NCBI RefSeq assembly: GCF_964340395.1
Contig: NC_135555.1
Location: forward strand, 6,457,501-6,521,500
Length of the DNA stretch: 64,000 nucleotides
Source of the DNA: Glandiceps talaboti
Taxonomy: Eukaryota; Hemichordata; Enteropneusta; Spengelidae
Direction: 5' to 3'
In this document: piece by piece, positions 1 through 55,420 of the stretch
How the letters are laid out: each line of letters opens with the position of its first letter
Position numbering within the stretch: the first letter of the stretch is position 1
Position numbers and translations under genes: made by a program
The notes under the pieces: generated by a model
Databases searched by the model: none
What the model was told of the DNA's origin: nothing
What the model saw: the letters and a program-made list of their open reading frames with translations, nothing else

Positions 1-81
1 GTCTTCATAGCCGACACATACAATTCTTTGGGAAGCGATATTCTGTGATTTCTAGTTCCCCATTCAGGTAACGTTGTATAT

Positions 82-19644
<19,563 letters not shown>

Positions 19645-20039
19645 CTGTTGAACAAGAAAAAAGGGAGACGTTCGTCATGTTCTGGAAATAGTCATTGGAT
19701 ACGCCCAAAATATTCTGTCTTGTGCACTTATCGCATGATAGTGATTGTAGCTCCGCTTCCAATATAACAATTCAATATGATGTATTTGTGTCATCTTGTT
19801 GCTCTGACAGAAAACGAATAGCAATTGAGGTGTGGCACAACTGTACTGAAAATAATTACATATACTGTTATAGTAAAGAGGGGAATGTGTCAGTTTGTAG
19901 GTACTATATAGTCATTTCCATAGTGGCATGGTTTTGAAGGTTGTACATGTTGATGTATGATCGTATACTACCAGGATGGAAGAGATCGGGTGTTGACTTG
20001 ATGAGATAACTCTCCAAACATTAGGACGTTAATACAACC

Positions 20040-20397
<358 letters not shown>

Positions 20398-21200
20398 GCA
20401 CGATTGCTACGCCCTTTGATAACACCAGACTAGTGCAGTGGGCTTGGTCGCGGAGTCACGATTTGCAATAGAGTTTGCCCTTCCCGTAGAACTTCAAAAT
20501 TGCATTATCGATGAATAATATAAGCCCTACTCAATGCAGTGAAACTGTCTGATCCTTCAAGAGATTACACTGTCACGAATGCTGTTATAACAGTTAAATT
20601 ACTGTGTAGCCGCTACAAGTTTGTCCACAATGACAGCAGAAGTATTATGCACTACTTTTAGACAATTGTTCAATTGATCCAAATATGTGTAATATGAAAC
20701 TGGTCAAGATAGCAATGTAGGTAAATGCTAGCTAAAATACACCCTATTGCATAAAATATGTTATATAGTTTAACATATTGTAATTTCATACTAATCTGCC
20801 TGTTTAGCGAATTCAACTCATTTCCCGCAAAGCAATTAGGATATTGCCATTTCATTTAATTGTGCCTTGAAAACAAATCAACCCATTTCATTATTAAATT
20901 TAGATAATGCATTATTCATAGATGGCCATCAGAGACATTGGCCTACTTGTCATCTGTTCTCAATCTCAAACTCGTCATATTTTGTAATCAATGAAAGTCG
21001 TCGGACAAGCCGCGAGAGTCGACAATAAGGCGACCTAGTCATTACGTTGAAAAAAAAACGATTAAAATTTCATTAATTAGCATTTCACATGTAGAGATTC
21101 AAATAAATTGTAGAAATTCATTTTGCGAAATTGGAAGACATTGATTACTTAAAAAATTAATGTCCCACAGAGAGCTTTAAAGAAATCAGCAGACAGGTCA

Positions 21201-21250
21201 CTTTTTCACTCCTAACTTGTAATTCTAATCCAAACACTGACTTTAAAGAA
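21201..21250 (+). repeat. 50-bp dispersed repeat, copy 1
   Basis: Identical base for base to 24663-24712; begins ctttttcactcc and ends ctttaaagaa. Flanking sequence differs. Confidence 0.95.
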
Positions 21251-21589
21251 CTCGGTGGCGATATGATCTTTGAAATATTTGCAAAATGATAAAGTGGACG
21301 AAATTACGATCACTATTGAGTATTGTGTATTGTATCTAACATCATGGGCAGCAGACGTTTTGACTGTTATCAGCTTCAAACTGTTGAAACCCAACCGCGG
21401 TAGTATGAAACTTTGTTAGCCTTCTGAATCACGGTTAGAAGAGAACTAAATCATACCGGCTCCGCGATCCGGCGACTTTGTTAGACACTTCAAGTTAATG
21501 TTGGTTGTATCTAAGATTAGATTAGAACCACAACTGTAATCGATTTCAGTACATTGTTTCTACAAACAGGAATACTTCTCCTGAATCAG

Positions 21590-22370
21590 GAATTTAAAAT
21601 TCAAAATCTTCCAGAGAATAAAATCAAACATTATATTCAAAAAAGATGAGCCCATATGGAAAGAAAACATGACAAATAAGGATAGTCTTATCCATTACTG
21701 TAAATTGAAAACAAGTTTTTGCACAGATGGGCTTTCATCAATCTTAGAACCAGAAGAGTAATCTTAAATCATTTACTAATATTAAAGGGTCACAATTGAA
21801 ATTTAAGACAAGATCATATTCTCTCTGTCATGCATATGAAAAGAGAAAATGGGGAAATTATAATGATGATTATTGTACATGTCCTTGTTGTGGAAAAGCT
21901 GATGAGACACTTGAACACTTTCATTTTACACATGAAAGCCATTCTACACAACGACAGATCTTAATGAAAGGAACAGAAGAACTATTACTCAACAATGGAG
22001 AGTGCAAGATTTTAAACAAGGGAAAGAACTACTCTGTTTATTTATAGGAGATAATACGAAACATTGCAATGCGTCTGTAAGTAAACAAATAGATAAACTT
22101 GTCAAACAATACCTTATTGAGGCAATTGAAAACAGAAAAGATTTTGTTAAAACTAATATAGAATAGTTTAGCGGTTAGAATTTCTGACAACTAACATTTG
22201 AAGCGTATTTTTTTCTTACCTAACTTTGGTTTTTGTTTTGATTGTTCCTGTATATGTTTCTACTCGTCTTTTTAGTAGTGTATGTATTTTAATATTTTGT
22301 TAGTGATGCTCCTAACAATCGCAGTGAGTCCCTAATACAAAAGGGATGTTATAAATAAATAAATCGGGAA
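21590..22370 (+). mobile_element. LINE (non-LTR retrotransposon) 3' fragment
   Basis: A frame interrupted by stops shows LRTRRVILNHLL, then KFKTRSYSLCHAYEKRKWG and CPCCGKADETLEHFHF. This is the Cys-rich C-terminal tail typical of LINE reverse-transcriptase proteins (C-x2-C...ETLEHF). A non-coding stretch and an ATAAATAAATAAAT tail ending near 22365 follow, as in a 3' UTR. It is a decayed, 5'-truncated copy. Confidence 0.8.
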
Positions 22371-22544
22371 AGTATAACTGAGAAATATAAAGTAAAAATG
22401 TTCGAAATTGTAACTCGGCTGAGAATTGCAAAGACAAGGCGAAAATGTCGGAAATTCAAATCAACGAATGACCTCTAAGGTAGCCTTCGGTAATGACAAG
22501 GAGAAGGATCCTGGTAAAACATACCCAGTCTGTTGCATTCAATG

Positions 22545-22640
22545 TGACACTCCTCAGATTCCGTTTTTTCAAAAATGGGACCCTCCCTCAATTTACTTTC
22601 TCTAAACATGACCTTCCTCATGGATTAAAATGCTGTCAGT
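22545..22640 (+). repeat. Fragment of dispersed repeat family R1
   Basis: Contains the 'ggaccctccctcaatttactttctctaaacatgacc'-type block also seen near 37195, 37765 and 62965. Only the terminal part of the family is present. Confidence 0.55.
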
Positions 22641-24662
22641 CGTTTACGAAATAAAAGTTTGAAGCAATAATGTCGACTTTCTTCTTAAAAATAACTGTGT
22701 ACTCACCTGTCAACGAAAACAGTGTTTCTACGTAACCACTGGGACCGATGCGGTGCGTGTTTATTCATCAAGAAGAGATATTCCGGTACCGAAGTGATAT
22801 GTTATCGATTGTTTTCCATATGGCGAAAGAAAAAACGTCATGTGCTCATTTAGTTCGCCTACACGATGCTATACGTCGAAAGAGAGATGTCAAAGTTCAC
22901 AAGTCTTTAAGTGTCATTATAAATATGTGGATGGATGGATAGACAATATGTTATTCAAATGATGCGTAGATGCGACTATCGCTACATTTGTAGTGCAGCT
23001 TTATTACACAATTAGATTGACCATATGGCCACTCGCCAACAATTTTTTGTAGGTAGTTGTTCCTCATGTATTCAAAAAGGGATGTGTATTTTCTCAATAC
23101 CAATAGACCCATGAATGTATGTATCTCTTCAGATAGTTTAAGTGTCCGCAACTTTTTTTCAAGTTGCATTTGCTGGTCTGTGGTCTGAGTCTGTGGCGCG
23201 TGGCACTGACTGTAATCAAGTGAGTAAAACCGTCAACATTATTTGAAAAGTTTAAAGAATGTACAATTTACGAAGGCAAATGTGGACTTCAACACGAATT
23301 TCATATCAGTGGATTTACACTTTAGCTAGTGTTCGTGATATTAGTAGCCTATCTAAACATCAACTGATTTTCTTTAATTCGCCTTTTATGATATGCAACT
23401 GTTGTGTGTTTGTTGTGACCATTTTCCTTTGACAGGAAAAAATTTCATTGTATTTCCAGAGTGTCCTTTTTAGAGGGAGAGGGTATTGACCAGCTGTCTT
23501 TAAGCAGCGCATTAATCTAATGAATTGAAGGCCTTTGCACTTCATTCTTACTACAGACATCCTTTGGTGAGGCCAGACATACACTTGTAAACAGGATCCA
23601 CATCATTTGCAAATCACCAAAGAGATGGCATGTTTGACTACAATTCACCAAAGTTACACCCATGAAAAACGAAATATACGAAAGATCAGGTGATGTATCG
23701 AACATCAGCCATCATAGGAACGTACATCTCAGTATAATGTCTAATTAATAAATGTGTCATAAATAACAATTATTTGTGATTGATTTAACGTCCAGGAGTT
23801 GTGCATGCACCATATGGGGTTTCAAAGGATTGCATTAATACTATTGTAATTATCATTATTAATACACGCTTTCAATAGAATTTCAAATCATAAAGGTTTG
23901 ACTTTTTGATGACAAAAAGTAGTTTTACTTATGGAAACGATTGGTAGAAAATGATTGATCGTTTTATTATATCATCAAATACCAGATTTAGAACTTTTTG
24001 AATTTAATGGTTATTACTTGTGTGTATGGTGTATAGAGTCATACCAGGCTGAAGTAAACGTGAAATTAATAGCATACTTGGTTGACAAACCCTCAGTATA
24101 AACATGTGCGTATCTTTTATAAATACCAAAAGCAATCATGGAACTACCGTCTGTAAATTCTGGATTCGATTATTAAAAGCTCTTCAGGAAATTGGTATTC
24201 ACTGACAAAAAGTATGACTTTTATTTGGTGTAAATTGTGCCACTCTTTATGTATATCTACTGGATCCATACAAACTTTATTTGACAGTTTCGTTTGCCTT
24301 AAATACATTGACTTACCATGTGATAAAACTCCAACATTCAATAAACTTCTAACATATAAATAAATTATGCAGATGTTCATTGAAAACCATACATCCCTAT
24401 GGCCAATGTGTACCATTCAACAAATCAAAACAACAAAACAAGCCGAGAAAGTATGTAGCTAATAATTACATAATACATGGTATTAACATGTACATGTTTA
24501 TCACACTGATCTCCGCTATTGCCTCTTCGTGCGAACTTAATTAAAGGCCATGGTTTCAATCCCAGGTCCCCGCATTAGTGTTATATTCAAGTGAAGCAAT
24601 GCCAATTAAAAAGGGTTATTCTTTTGTTCTGAGCAGAATTTTTCTTCTGCCTTGGCAGAAAC

Positions 24663-24712
24663 CTTTTTCACTCCTAACTTGTAATTCTAATCCAAACACT
24701 GACTTTAAAGAA
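24663..24712 (+). repeat. 50-bp dispersed repeat, copy 2
   Basis: Second identical copy, in the same orientation 3.46 kb from copy 1. Its nature (mobile-element fragment or local duplication) is not clear. Confidence 0.95.
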
Positions 24713-24813
24713 ATCCACTTTTACTACCATTTTTGGTCTCTTTACATTGTTTTACAAATCTTTATTGCTGTGTCACGCTTTCCCCTTGTGTTTGTGTCTG
24801 CATCTCACCAGTC

Positions 24814-24821
<8 letters not shown>

Positions 24822-24870
<49 letters not shown>

Positions 24871-24908
24871 ATGTCTGTCTGTCTGTCTGTCTGTCAATCT
24901 CTCTCTCT

Positions 24909-24997
<89 letters not shown>
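24822..24997 (+). repeat. (TCTG)n followed by (TC)n
   Basis: Pyrimidine-only tract of 176 bp. The long frames on both strands are low-complexity artefacts. Confidence 0.98.
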
Positions 24998-25000
<3 letters not shown>

Positions 25001-25812
25001 TTCTCTGCTAAATTGTTTGCTAATACATTCCCTTCGACCATGCTGATCATTAGCTATAAAATGAAGTACAATTTAGCATTGTTAGGTGTACTGCCCTCAT
25101 CAATTCCATGAGACTAACCACTCACTGCAGTTATTTAATTATTTGCGACTTTTCTGATGACAAGTCAACATCAATGGTCGATATGTTCCATAATTAATGC
25201 ACACATTTTGAATTATAAGCACGTTTCAATGAGACTATACCATGGGAGTCAACAATTTGCATATAATTATCTATTTTTACTTTCTATCTGCCTAGTTAAC
25301 TTTTACGTTCGATGGTTAATATTTACACATATGTCGCAAATGTTCACTAATCCTTCAATCCAAAATAACAACATTGTTTGAACAAGTACAGTGACTATTA
25401 TCCAGACCATCATATGGGGATCGTCAAATATTGTTATGCTAATGGCCTAAACAGAAACTCGGGAATTAGTTTAAAGAGCAAATATTCTAGGTTTAAAGTG
25501 ACACAGTTGGTAGCTGAAGCCAGTTTGGCAACATAAGTCCTAACCTTGTTTATGTCAATGACATAAACTTACAATTCAAATATATATGCCATTCCTAACA
25601 AATTCATTCAATTTTATTCACTGTCATTTACTATGGGAACACTGTATTTGTGATACTACATTGACTAACTTTTATTATATATACACAATAAATTAATATA
25701 TTTGTTTGGCTACAGTGTTATAATATAATTATATCATTTTCTTGATAAAAATACCATCCATTCAATCGTCGTTATGAACCTAAGCAGCAACATCTTCACG
25801 TCACCGCTGTCA

Positions 25813-26025
25813 TGATGATGATGATGATGGTGATGGTGATGATGATATTAGTGGTGGTGGCGGCGGCGGCGGCGGCGGTGGTGGTGGTGGTGGTGGTGAT
25901 AATGATGATGGTGATGATGATGATGATGATCGTGGTGGTGGTGGTGATGATGATGCTGATGATGAGGAGGAGGAGGAAGAGGAGGAGGAGGAGGAGGAGG
26001 AGGAAGAGGAGGAGAAAGAAGGAAA
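25813..26025 (+). repeat. Trinucleotide array GAT/GTG/GCG/GGA
   Basis: About 210 bp of purine-rich imperfect triplets with changing unit type. No coding evidence. Confidence 0.95.
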
Positions 26026-27145
26026 ATACCAAATAATATTATGATCATACATATATAGCAGTATTTCATGAAATTGTTTTCAGTGTTGCCATCATATAGG
26101 TATTTGTCATTATGTATCCCTGGGGCTACCACCTTTCAAACGTTAGTTCATAAGGTTTTTCTCTCTCTACGTTTGTAGAGGGTATGGTTTTAAAAAGAAA
26201 TGATAAGGTCGAGTAATTTCATTCAGAATAAACATGTTAAATATAATCGTCTTAATAGCAATAGTAACACTAAATAGTCCAGTGATTTAACGTCATATTT
26301 AATACAATAACACGTGGGGTATCAGGTCGACAGCTGTCATTTCATATGTCAGATTGCAACCTCAGCTGTGTGGTAAAATTTACAGCCTTAAATACAGCAA
26401 CCAATACTCCCATCCACCATACTTAATAGACAAAGAATGTTGCAGGTTGCGTACTTTGGACTATCATATAAATACATTAAGGGGTAACGTTGTAGTTGTG
26501 GAGTTGTAGTGTAGGGTGTAGTGTAGTGTAGTGTGGAAAACGAACTCTCTAAAGAATGAAGGGCAGCTGAGCGTAGGGGACGATTGGCGATGGATTTTAG
26601 ACAAAGAAAATAGCTTTACGCCTTTGTGTGGTATTTTCTTTCTATACACATCCAGCCTCCCTGGTACAAAGTTTTCGTACACTCCCTGACTGTTCACGTC
26701 AAAAGTCATGTCATCACTAATCATGGACAGGAAAATACACACCACGGCTCCCTTCAGAGCAAGTTGGCTTTTCGGCAAATATCTTAAGGAAGTGGAAGAT
26801 CGGCAAAAAATGTAAGAGTATTTTGACGTTCTTTTAAAAAGATTTTTTTAAAAATGAAAGTCGAATATTCCTTCCCTCTGCCTTTCATAGTGTAACATCC
26901 TTCACAGTGTTGCACCACTTACGTTATTGGAGATGTATCGCTTTATAGGCAGAAATAATTTAATCGAGGCAAACGTGTTGGGTGAGCTCTACTCTTAAAC
27001 TTAAAAAAATAGCGAGTAATATGTTGGGTTTTCGATGAATGGGTTGAAAAGTTCCAAGTCAGCCTTACTTTCAATCCCAACAGAAAAATGTTTTCAGCAA
27101 CGTGTCGATGTGACAAGTGTGTGTATATGTTTATATATGTATATG

Positions 27146-27147
<2 letters not shown>

Positions 27148-27226
<79 letters not shown>

Positions 27227-27231
27227 TATAA
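27148..27231 (+). repeat. (TA)n microsatellite
   Basis: Over 80 bp of TA dinucleotides; a TCTGTA hexamer repeat follows at about 27331-27386. Confidence 0.97.
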
Positions 27232-28880
27232 AAGCAATGTTCATTGATCATCTTGAAAAGGTGTTCTACGTCAGCGAATTTGAGAACAGCAATAATAGAT
27301 GTAAAGGAAAGCTGTGGTATATGTATATGTGTCTATCTGTATCTGTATCTGTATCTGTATCTGTATCTGTATCTGTATCTGTGTTTGTGTTTACCTCGTA
27401 GACACATCCTTAACTCATTTAACATTCCGTATGATAGTATTGTTATAAATAGAATGACAAGAATGACATAAAACAGTCTCATCAAATGCACATCACCATC
27501 CTTTGTTTTACCTGGTCACCATCCGTGTGACACCAAGGTCAGAACAAAAATAATATAATGTTAGTTCGTATGATATATATGTCATTGCGTGTGATACATC
27601 AATGTATCATATATATTAATGTCGAATAATTTGTTAAAATTAAAAGGAGCGTTAAATTAGACCATGGAAATTCCTATTTATAGTATCAATGTATTACAAG
27701 GGCATTCAAATATCAAAAGAATTCGGTTTACAATGGTATAAATGTGTTTATGCTATAATTGGTATTCAGCCCTTCTTTACTGGTACCTCTGAACTGAGTT
27801 GCCCTCGATATAATATTCGTTTTATTTGTGTCTATCTGATATATTGCCTTCAAGGTAATGTTTGTTATGTGCCAAAGAATCAAGATGTTATAACACTATA
27901 CAATACATTGCTTATGTATTTTGAAAAAGTACTGCTTCATGTAAAGTCGTAACAATATATATGAACGTTAATGTTCATTCGGATAACTCGTAACATTAAT
28001 ATATTATGCACACTATAAATATAATATAGTAACTTGATTCCCGTAACCATGGTAACATGCTCTTTTCATGTCTTTATATATCTTGTCCATTAAAACATAG
28101 CAGATATGTGACTTCAGTGTCAACATAGCAATGCAGTACTAACAGTTTTCCTAACTATGCTATCTAGAAATTTTCACTCAGCCTTTTGGGGAAACCCATG
28201 GAAATATGGTATTTAGATAAGATTATATAGTGAATAGGTTTCAGGTAAATACAATATCCTTACTAATTGTGGTTACCATGGAAACCAAACAAGACATTGC
28301 TGATGATATTTGTGTATCCGTCACTTATAAAATCTCAAGGATAGAAATTATTTATGTGCGAATTTGACACATTTTGGCAAAGAGCTAGGATTCTTTAATC
28401 CAAGTAAAGTTTCCATAACAGTTTGATAACTAATTTTGAAGTGGCAACACCTTTAGTGATTTCTCCTCCTCGCATTGTGTAAGCACAACATTTTGGTATC
28501 TAGTTTCCATAGCAACATTAAATTAGAGTAATGGCAATTTTCCTGAATGATATGAGGGTATGTCGAATCATACACAACTAATAGTGTCTGTGTATTTTGC
28601 CATTTTCTCAAATCATTTTTCATTGATTATAAAATTGATAATGAATTACCTTACGGTAATTATGCATATAAATGCTATCAATTAATTATTATTGGCATAT
28701 CCAACAGTAAAATTTCTTTTTAAATTGTCAATTTCTTTAGGTATGTGTGCCTTATTTTCTATTTTTAGTCAATCTACAATAATACATGCAAGGGTGATTA
28801 CGACTATCGTTTCAATTTGCACACTTGCCCACTGTGACCATTAACATTCAAAACACTACAGTTGGGGATTTGTCTTTCGT

Positions 28881-28881
28881 C

Positions 28882-28927
<46 letters not shown>

Positions 28928-29023
28928 AGCCTGCACGCATGCATGCAGTATGTATGTATGTATGTATGTATGTATGTATGTATGTATGTATGTATGTATG
29001 TATGTATGTATGTACGTACGTAC
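28881..29023 (+). repeat. (GTCT)n and (GTAT)n microsatellites
   Basis: Two simple arrays separated by about 20 bp, directly upstream of the first gene B exon found. Confidence 0.97.
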
Positions 29024-29082
29024 GTCATATTTCTTGAAAAGATGATTCCTATAAAACTTGGAACTTTTTATTGAAGTAGTGG

Positions 29083-29090
29083 TGACGTCA
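29083..29090. promoter_or_regulatory. CRE/ATF octamer TGACGTCA
   Basis: Perfect palindromic octamer 31 bp before the putative acceptor of the first gene B exon found. Whether it acts as a regulatory site is unknown; see the finding on octamer excess. Confidence 0.3.
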
Positions 29091-29167
29091 TAACCAATTT
29101 TGATGTCTACCAGAGAGAAATATTCACAACATCTGACAATCAAGGCTTAGAAGAATCTACAAATGTT

Positions 29168-47450
<18,283 letters not shown>

Positions 47451-47772
47451 ACGATAAAGAAGACCCGGTAACTTGAATTTGTGTTTGGTATATGAATAAC
47501 TGCTAAAAGGACAAACGATGAAAACTAACCTCGTTATATTAAACAGTTCTCCGACTGATGTTAAAATTTACATTCATTTTTGTGACACGTGATTTGTCTA
47601 TTGATATCCAAAGTGAAGGTCACGTGTTGCAGTTTACAGTTATTACTCAGGATGATGTGTCCGATATGATATATCACTACCATGCAAGCATGTAGTGTAC
47701 AATAACGCTCACTCTTCCCCATTCATAGATTTTCAAGAATATTTGGTGGGGACGGACATTTGATTAACTTGT

Positions 47773-47826
<54 letters not shown>

Positions 47827-48540
47827 ACGTACGTACCATCATCTTAGGAGAAAAACGACAGAATTGGACAGAGTAAGCACTCGATATATATTTTAGCATC
47901 ACGTTATGATGCTTATAATCCCATGAAAGTACATAATTTGGGAGATATCCAATAAGCTTACAACTGATGAGAAACACAAAAGATAGTTTCGAAACATCCC
48001 TAATCACTTTATGCGAATTGGAAAAGGAATTGTGATAGCTTTCATTGTGATCATTTAATAAAAAATAAGCCGCTATTTATCGGACACGTCGATATACAAG
48101 GTACAAGGTATATCGACATTACAAACAACGTGAGCGGAATCCCCCCCCCCCATATACACTCACACACCCACACCCACACACTGCCAACAGCGTGAGCACT
48201 TTTGGCAAGTGAGATTCTTCTATGCAATTTTTATATTTCGGTCTTAGGCAACATAAACCGTTATTAGTCTTATACGTTACGTTACTTAAGTACAAACCAT
48301 TAATAATGGTCAACATTAACTTTTACAAAGACAATGTAAAAATAGCAGGGGCAATACATTTACAAAATGTAGTAGTGAGGTGGTGTGCATTTTGACATCG
48401 GGTCAACCTATTTTGAATTTTACTAAATGATGATATACGTTGTCAATAGACTGGGCATATTTAAAATAGTTTACATGGGATGGTATATGGAAAGGTGTTT
48501 ATACTAACACAAAGAAATAGAGAGAGAGGGCCACCGGTCA

Positions 48541-48607
<67 letters not shown>

Positions 48608-49777
48608 GGAGGGTATGTTCCTATATTGGTATTACAATTATTATGGCAATTCACATAGATACACGTCATGTGTTTATGTTCACCTCACTGCATACCAACA
48701 CAAACATTCCAGGTATATACAATATGTAACATTTCTAAGTACTTGTAAAAAGAAACTGTATGATATCAACCATAAGTTTGGAATTTTAGCGAGTAAATTT
48801 ATTTGGCTTGTTCACTGCATATATTGTTTCTTTTATCTCTAATAATATTACAACCCATTGAATAAAAATGAAAACTTTTAATCGGAAATCGACATGTACT
48901 ACCATGAAGTTGATTTATTGAAACTATTGTCAGTTTTCGAGTGATCAATTAAAAAGCTGCCGACACATTACAACTAGTTCGTCGTCGATATTATGACAGA
49001 CAGATTGCCAAATGAAATCAAAGAATATTTTCGAGTGAATGGTCATTTTTTTTTTACAAATGTTGTATTAGAAATTCAGAATTGGGGTCATCATATTGGA
49101 TATTTGAGTGAAATATGTTTTAGACTTCCACAGCTACTATGATGGGAACTATTGCAGACGATACAACTATAAAGTCACTAGAAATCATGAAGTATTTGGT
49201 GTCATTCTGCTCCAAATGTCAAAGATACTGTAACACAGGAGGTGACACTTTCTTTCTGCTTGGGGTAACTTGACTAATACCACGGTTCGACCATAGACAC
49301 TATGGTTGGATCAATGTGCTTAATCTGGTTTGAAGGAGGACATTGTGGGTGTATATTGAAAACAAGAGATGCGGATGGAGTGGCAGAATGAATATTATCA
49401 AGTCATCACCACAAAAGGAGCCATGGTGTTAGCAGGGCATGCAACTCGGTGCTAACACGCCTCGTTGTTTTACCTATACAAATATAGAATTTTGACAAGT
49501 CCAGTAAGAACTGCGTTTGTATGATCACAGAATAGGGGCAGACGTGTGTCATCGGTAAGTCTTCTGATTCAACTGAAAGTTATCTTGTGATTGGTCCATC
49601 ACTGTAAACACTGACATTGACAGTAGTAGTCCTTACAATTACAACTGCATAAATTTGGCTGTCTGGTTCATCACTCCAAGTCACGAAGAACAATATTGAG
49701 CTTGAACAGTTTTTATATCAAATACATAAAAATCCACCTTCAAAAATGTTTTGAAGTTGATATCTCGTCAAAACACA
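47451..49777. other. Intergenic between gene B and the GH1 gene (convergent 3' ends)
   Basis: Holds the gene B 3' UTR and the downstream end of the glycosidase gene. A (CA)n run (47774-47833) and an (ACAG)n run (48540-48609) are present. No other gene is recognisable. Confidence 0.7.
48057..48062 (+). terminator. Possible polyadenylation hexamer AATAAA for gene B
   Basis: AATAAA about 600 bp after the gene B stop codon, in AT-rich sequence. It is a candidate only, because the hexamer is common in such DNA. Confidence 0.25.
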
Positions 49778-53155
<3,378 letters not shown>

Positions 53156-54954
53156 CTAAAACACAAACACAAGCTTTTGTTAATTCATATTAATCTGATA
53201 GTGTTTAAAGAATTATCCAAAAATTCTTACTGATATCCATATAGTTGTTAGTTACTAGGTTTTTTCACTAATAACTTGTATCTTTCACTTCCTCCGCCAA
53301 TTCATCTATACAGACGGTACCTGACGATAAATATACCATGCGAGGTCGCCCTCTATCGTCAGCTATTGTCCATGTATTATAGATGTTTAAACATCAATTG
53401 CCATATTTTTTATCTGAATATGTTAAAGTTCTAGCTAGAATGACGGACCAGGATGAATTAGCGAATTTAATTGGAAAAGATATTATTTTCTCTACTTCTT
53501 TTGGGCATCTTCAATCGACTGAAAGTCTGGATAATGTTCCATACGGAGTATAGACCCATATCCTAACATAACCACCTGAGGATAATATAACAGTTCCAAG
53601 AGAGGTTTTAGAATTTATACCTTTCTTCTATAGTCCATTCTACTAGTAAGTACAAAATATATTTTAACTCACAAACATTGACGGTGAAAATAACCGAGTA
53701 TATGCTACCTGAACACTCCACCACACTCACATACGTGTATAACAACAAATTAAGAAAACCCTACTTCAGTACCAGACATACATAACCGTAAACCTCTATG
53801 CCCAGACATGTGACCTTTAGCCACTGATATCAGACATATAACCTTTGACATCTCTCGTATCATATAAATCCATAAATATATTTTCCCATGAAAATCAATC
53901 AGTGTACGATGATGAGATAAGTTTCAACAACAAAAGTTACTCCGTTTGATAAATATAAATAAGCAGCAGTTCTTAGATTACCGTCGAAAATAAACTTTAA
54001 CTATACCCAAAAAATATGAAACATAAAATGTTCTTATACTTTGAACTGTAGTCTATAGAAAATATTATATAACAATATCAATTCAAAGTACTGCAAGGGA
54101 AATCGTAACCCTGGCCAAACAAAGAATATAAGCCACATCACCACATGTTACAATGCAAAGTGAACAATTATAAAATTCTCAAAATCCACCAGCGTGATAA
54201 CAGTTACAAGCCATAATTATCAAAGTCAACACGTGGCAAAAAAGTTAACCACCAATTCACAGACTGAGGTATGGAAATTCACACCTATATAATCAACAGC
54301 TAGTTTTATACCACATTAACGCTGTAGTTTTCTGTGTTCTATCGCGTGACACCTTCAATAGAAAATATTATTGGTCAACGTGACTCAACAATTAGTCATT
54401 TGTGTCAGTGCTTATAGTGGCACATTCAGTAGGATAACTGAGGCCCCATGTTCTGCTGAAATCAGAAAAAAAACCCACTAAAACGTACATATTTAGGAGC
54501 AATTACTCACTAGCATTATTGACGTCGAAGCAGCCTAAAAGGGGTGTTCAGTATATGCAAATAGGACAGCGTGGACGTGGCGTTTTTGCGATTTTTTTGG
54601 TAATCAATATGTTACGGCACTGCGTCATGTTTTATTCCAAATATCTGTTCCACTGAAGTTAGTTCTACTATAGTTGCTTGACATAATATTCAACTTGATT
54701 TAGCCGTTAGAATACTATGTGAGGATAGATCGATATAAAACAGTACTGACCACCAAGAACCATAACGTTAGAACCTTTGCCAATTTGCGATTCTGTTTTG
54801 GTGATCTTCAAAATCACTGCACTATGTCATTATGGACAATAAAAATACATTTCTAAATGAGATTTATTAATATAACCATCGGGTAACGACTAACAACATA
54901 TACGTGGATGATTACAACCATGTTATCTTAGACAGACCTCGAACTTGCTAAGAA

Positions 54955-55420
54955 GGTAGGGTATACATGTTACAGAGATTCTAAACAGCTACCTCGTGTA
55001 CAGCAGTTTATATAGTAGTAATAAATCAGTTACCTGGTGTACAACATATTATGTGAGTGCTAATGCAGCTACCTGTAACAGGTTACAGCAGGTTACAGAG
55101 GTGCCAAAACAGCTATCAAGTATACAACAAGTTACATACGAGGGATGCCAAAATAGCTAGCATAGTAGCAAGACAGTGTACAAGGTTGTATGAGCGCTAA
55201 AACAATTACCTGGTATACAACATGTTGGAGGAGAACTGAAACAACTATCAGGTTGTGTACAACAGGTTACATGGATGCTAAAACCACAGGAACTCGAATC
55301 AATCTGTATGATTTGGGGGAAAATGTATAGTGATTATTCATTATACATTTTTTTTAAATCATGCACATTGATTCGAGTGCCTGTGGTTAAAACAGCTTTC
55401 AGAGGTAATGCAATGTCATG
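54955..55420 (+). repeat. Degenerate tandem repeat (unit about 55-65 bp)
   Basis: Recurring phrases 'gctaaaacagctacc', 'tggtgtacaaca' and 'ggttacagag' in order, six or more diverged copies. One unit is interrupted by the foldback element. Confidence 0.6.
55282..55388. mobile_element. Foldback/MITE-like element with about 50-bp inverted arms
   Basis: Left arm 55282-55332 and right arm 55339-55388 are near-perfect reverse complements (about nine of ten positions match) around a loop of about 6 bp. TAAAAC occurs at both edges (55279-55284 and 55388-55393), as a target-site duplication would. There is no coding capacity. Confidence 0.7.

Noticed and set aside
21796-22047. Zinc-finger-like small protein (CPCCGKADETLEHF)
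   Set aside because: Better explained as the C-terminal tail of a decayed LINE; upstream codons continue the LINE homology through stops.
22748-22942. 64-codon plus frame in the intergenic region, considered as a first exon of gene B
   Set aside because: No donor that joins in phase to the gene B exon at 29114, and no similarity to channel N-termini.
24805-25050. Arg-Glu / Thr-Asp-Arg-Gln repeat frame (and similar at 35694-36189)
   Set aside because: Antisense of (TC)n and (TCTG)n microsatellites.
25796-26132. Poly-Ser, poly-His, poly-Pro and poly-Met frames (also 29979-30197 and 61179-61676)
   Set aside because: Trinucleotide satellites produce homopolymer frames in all registers.
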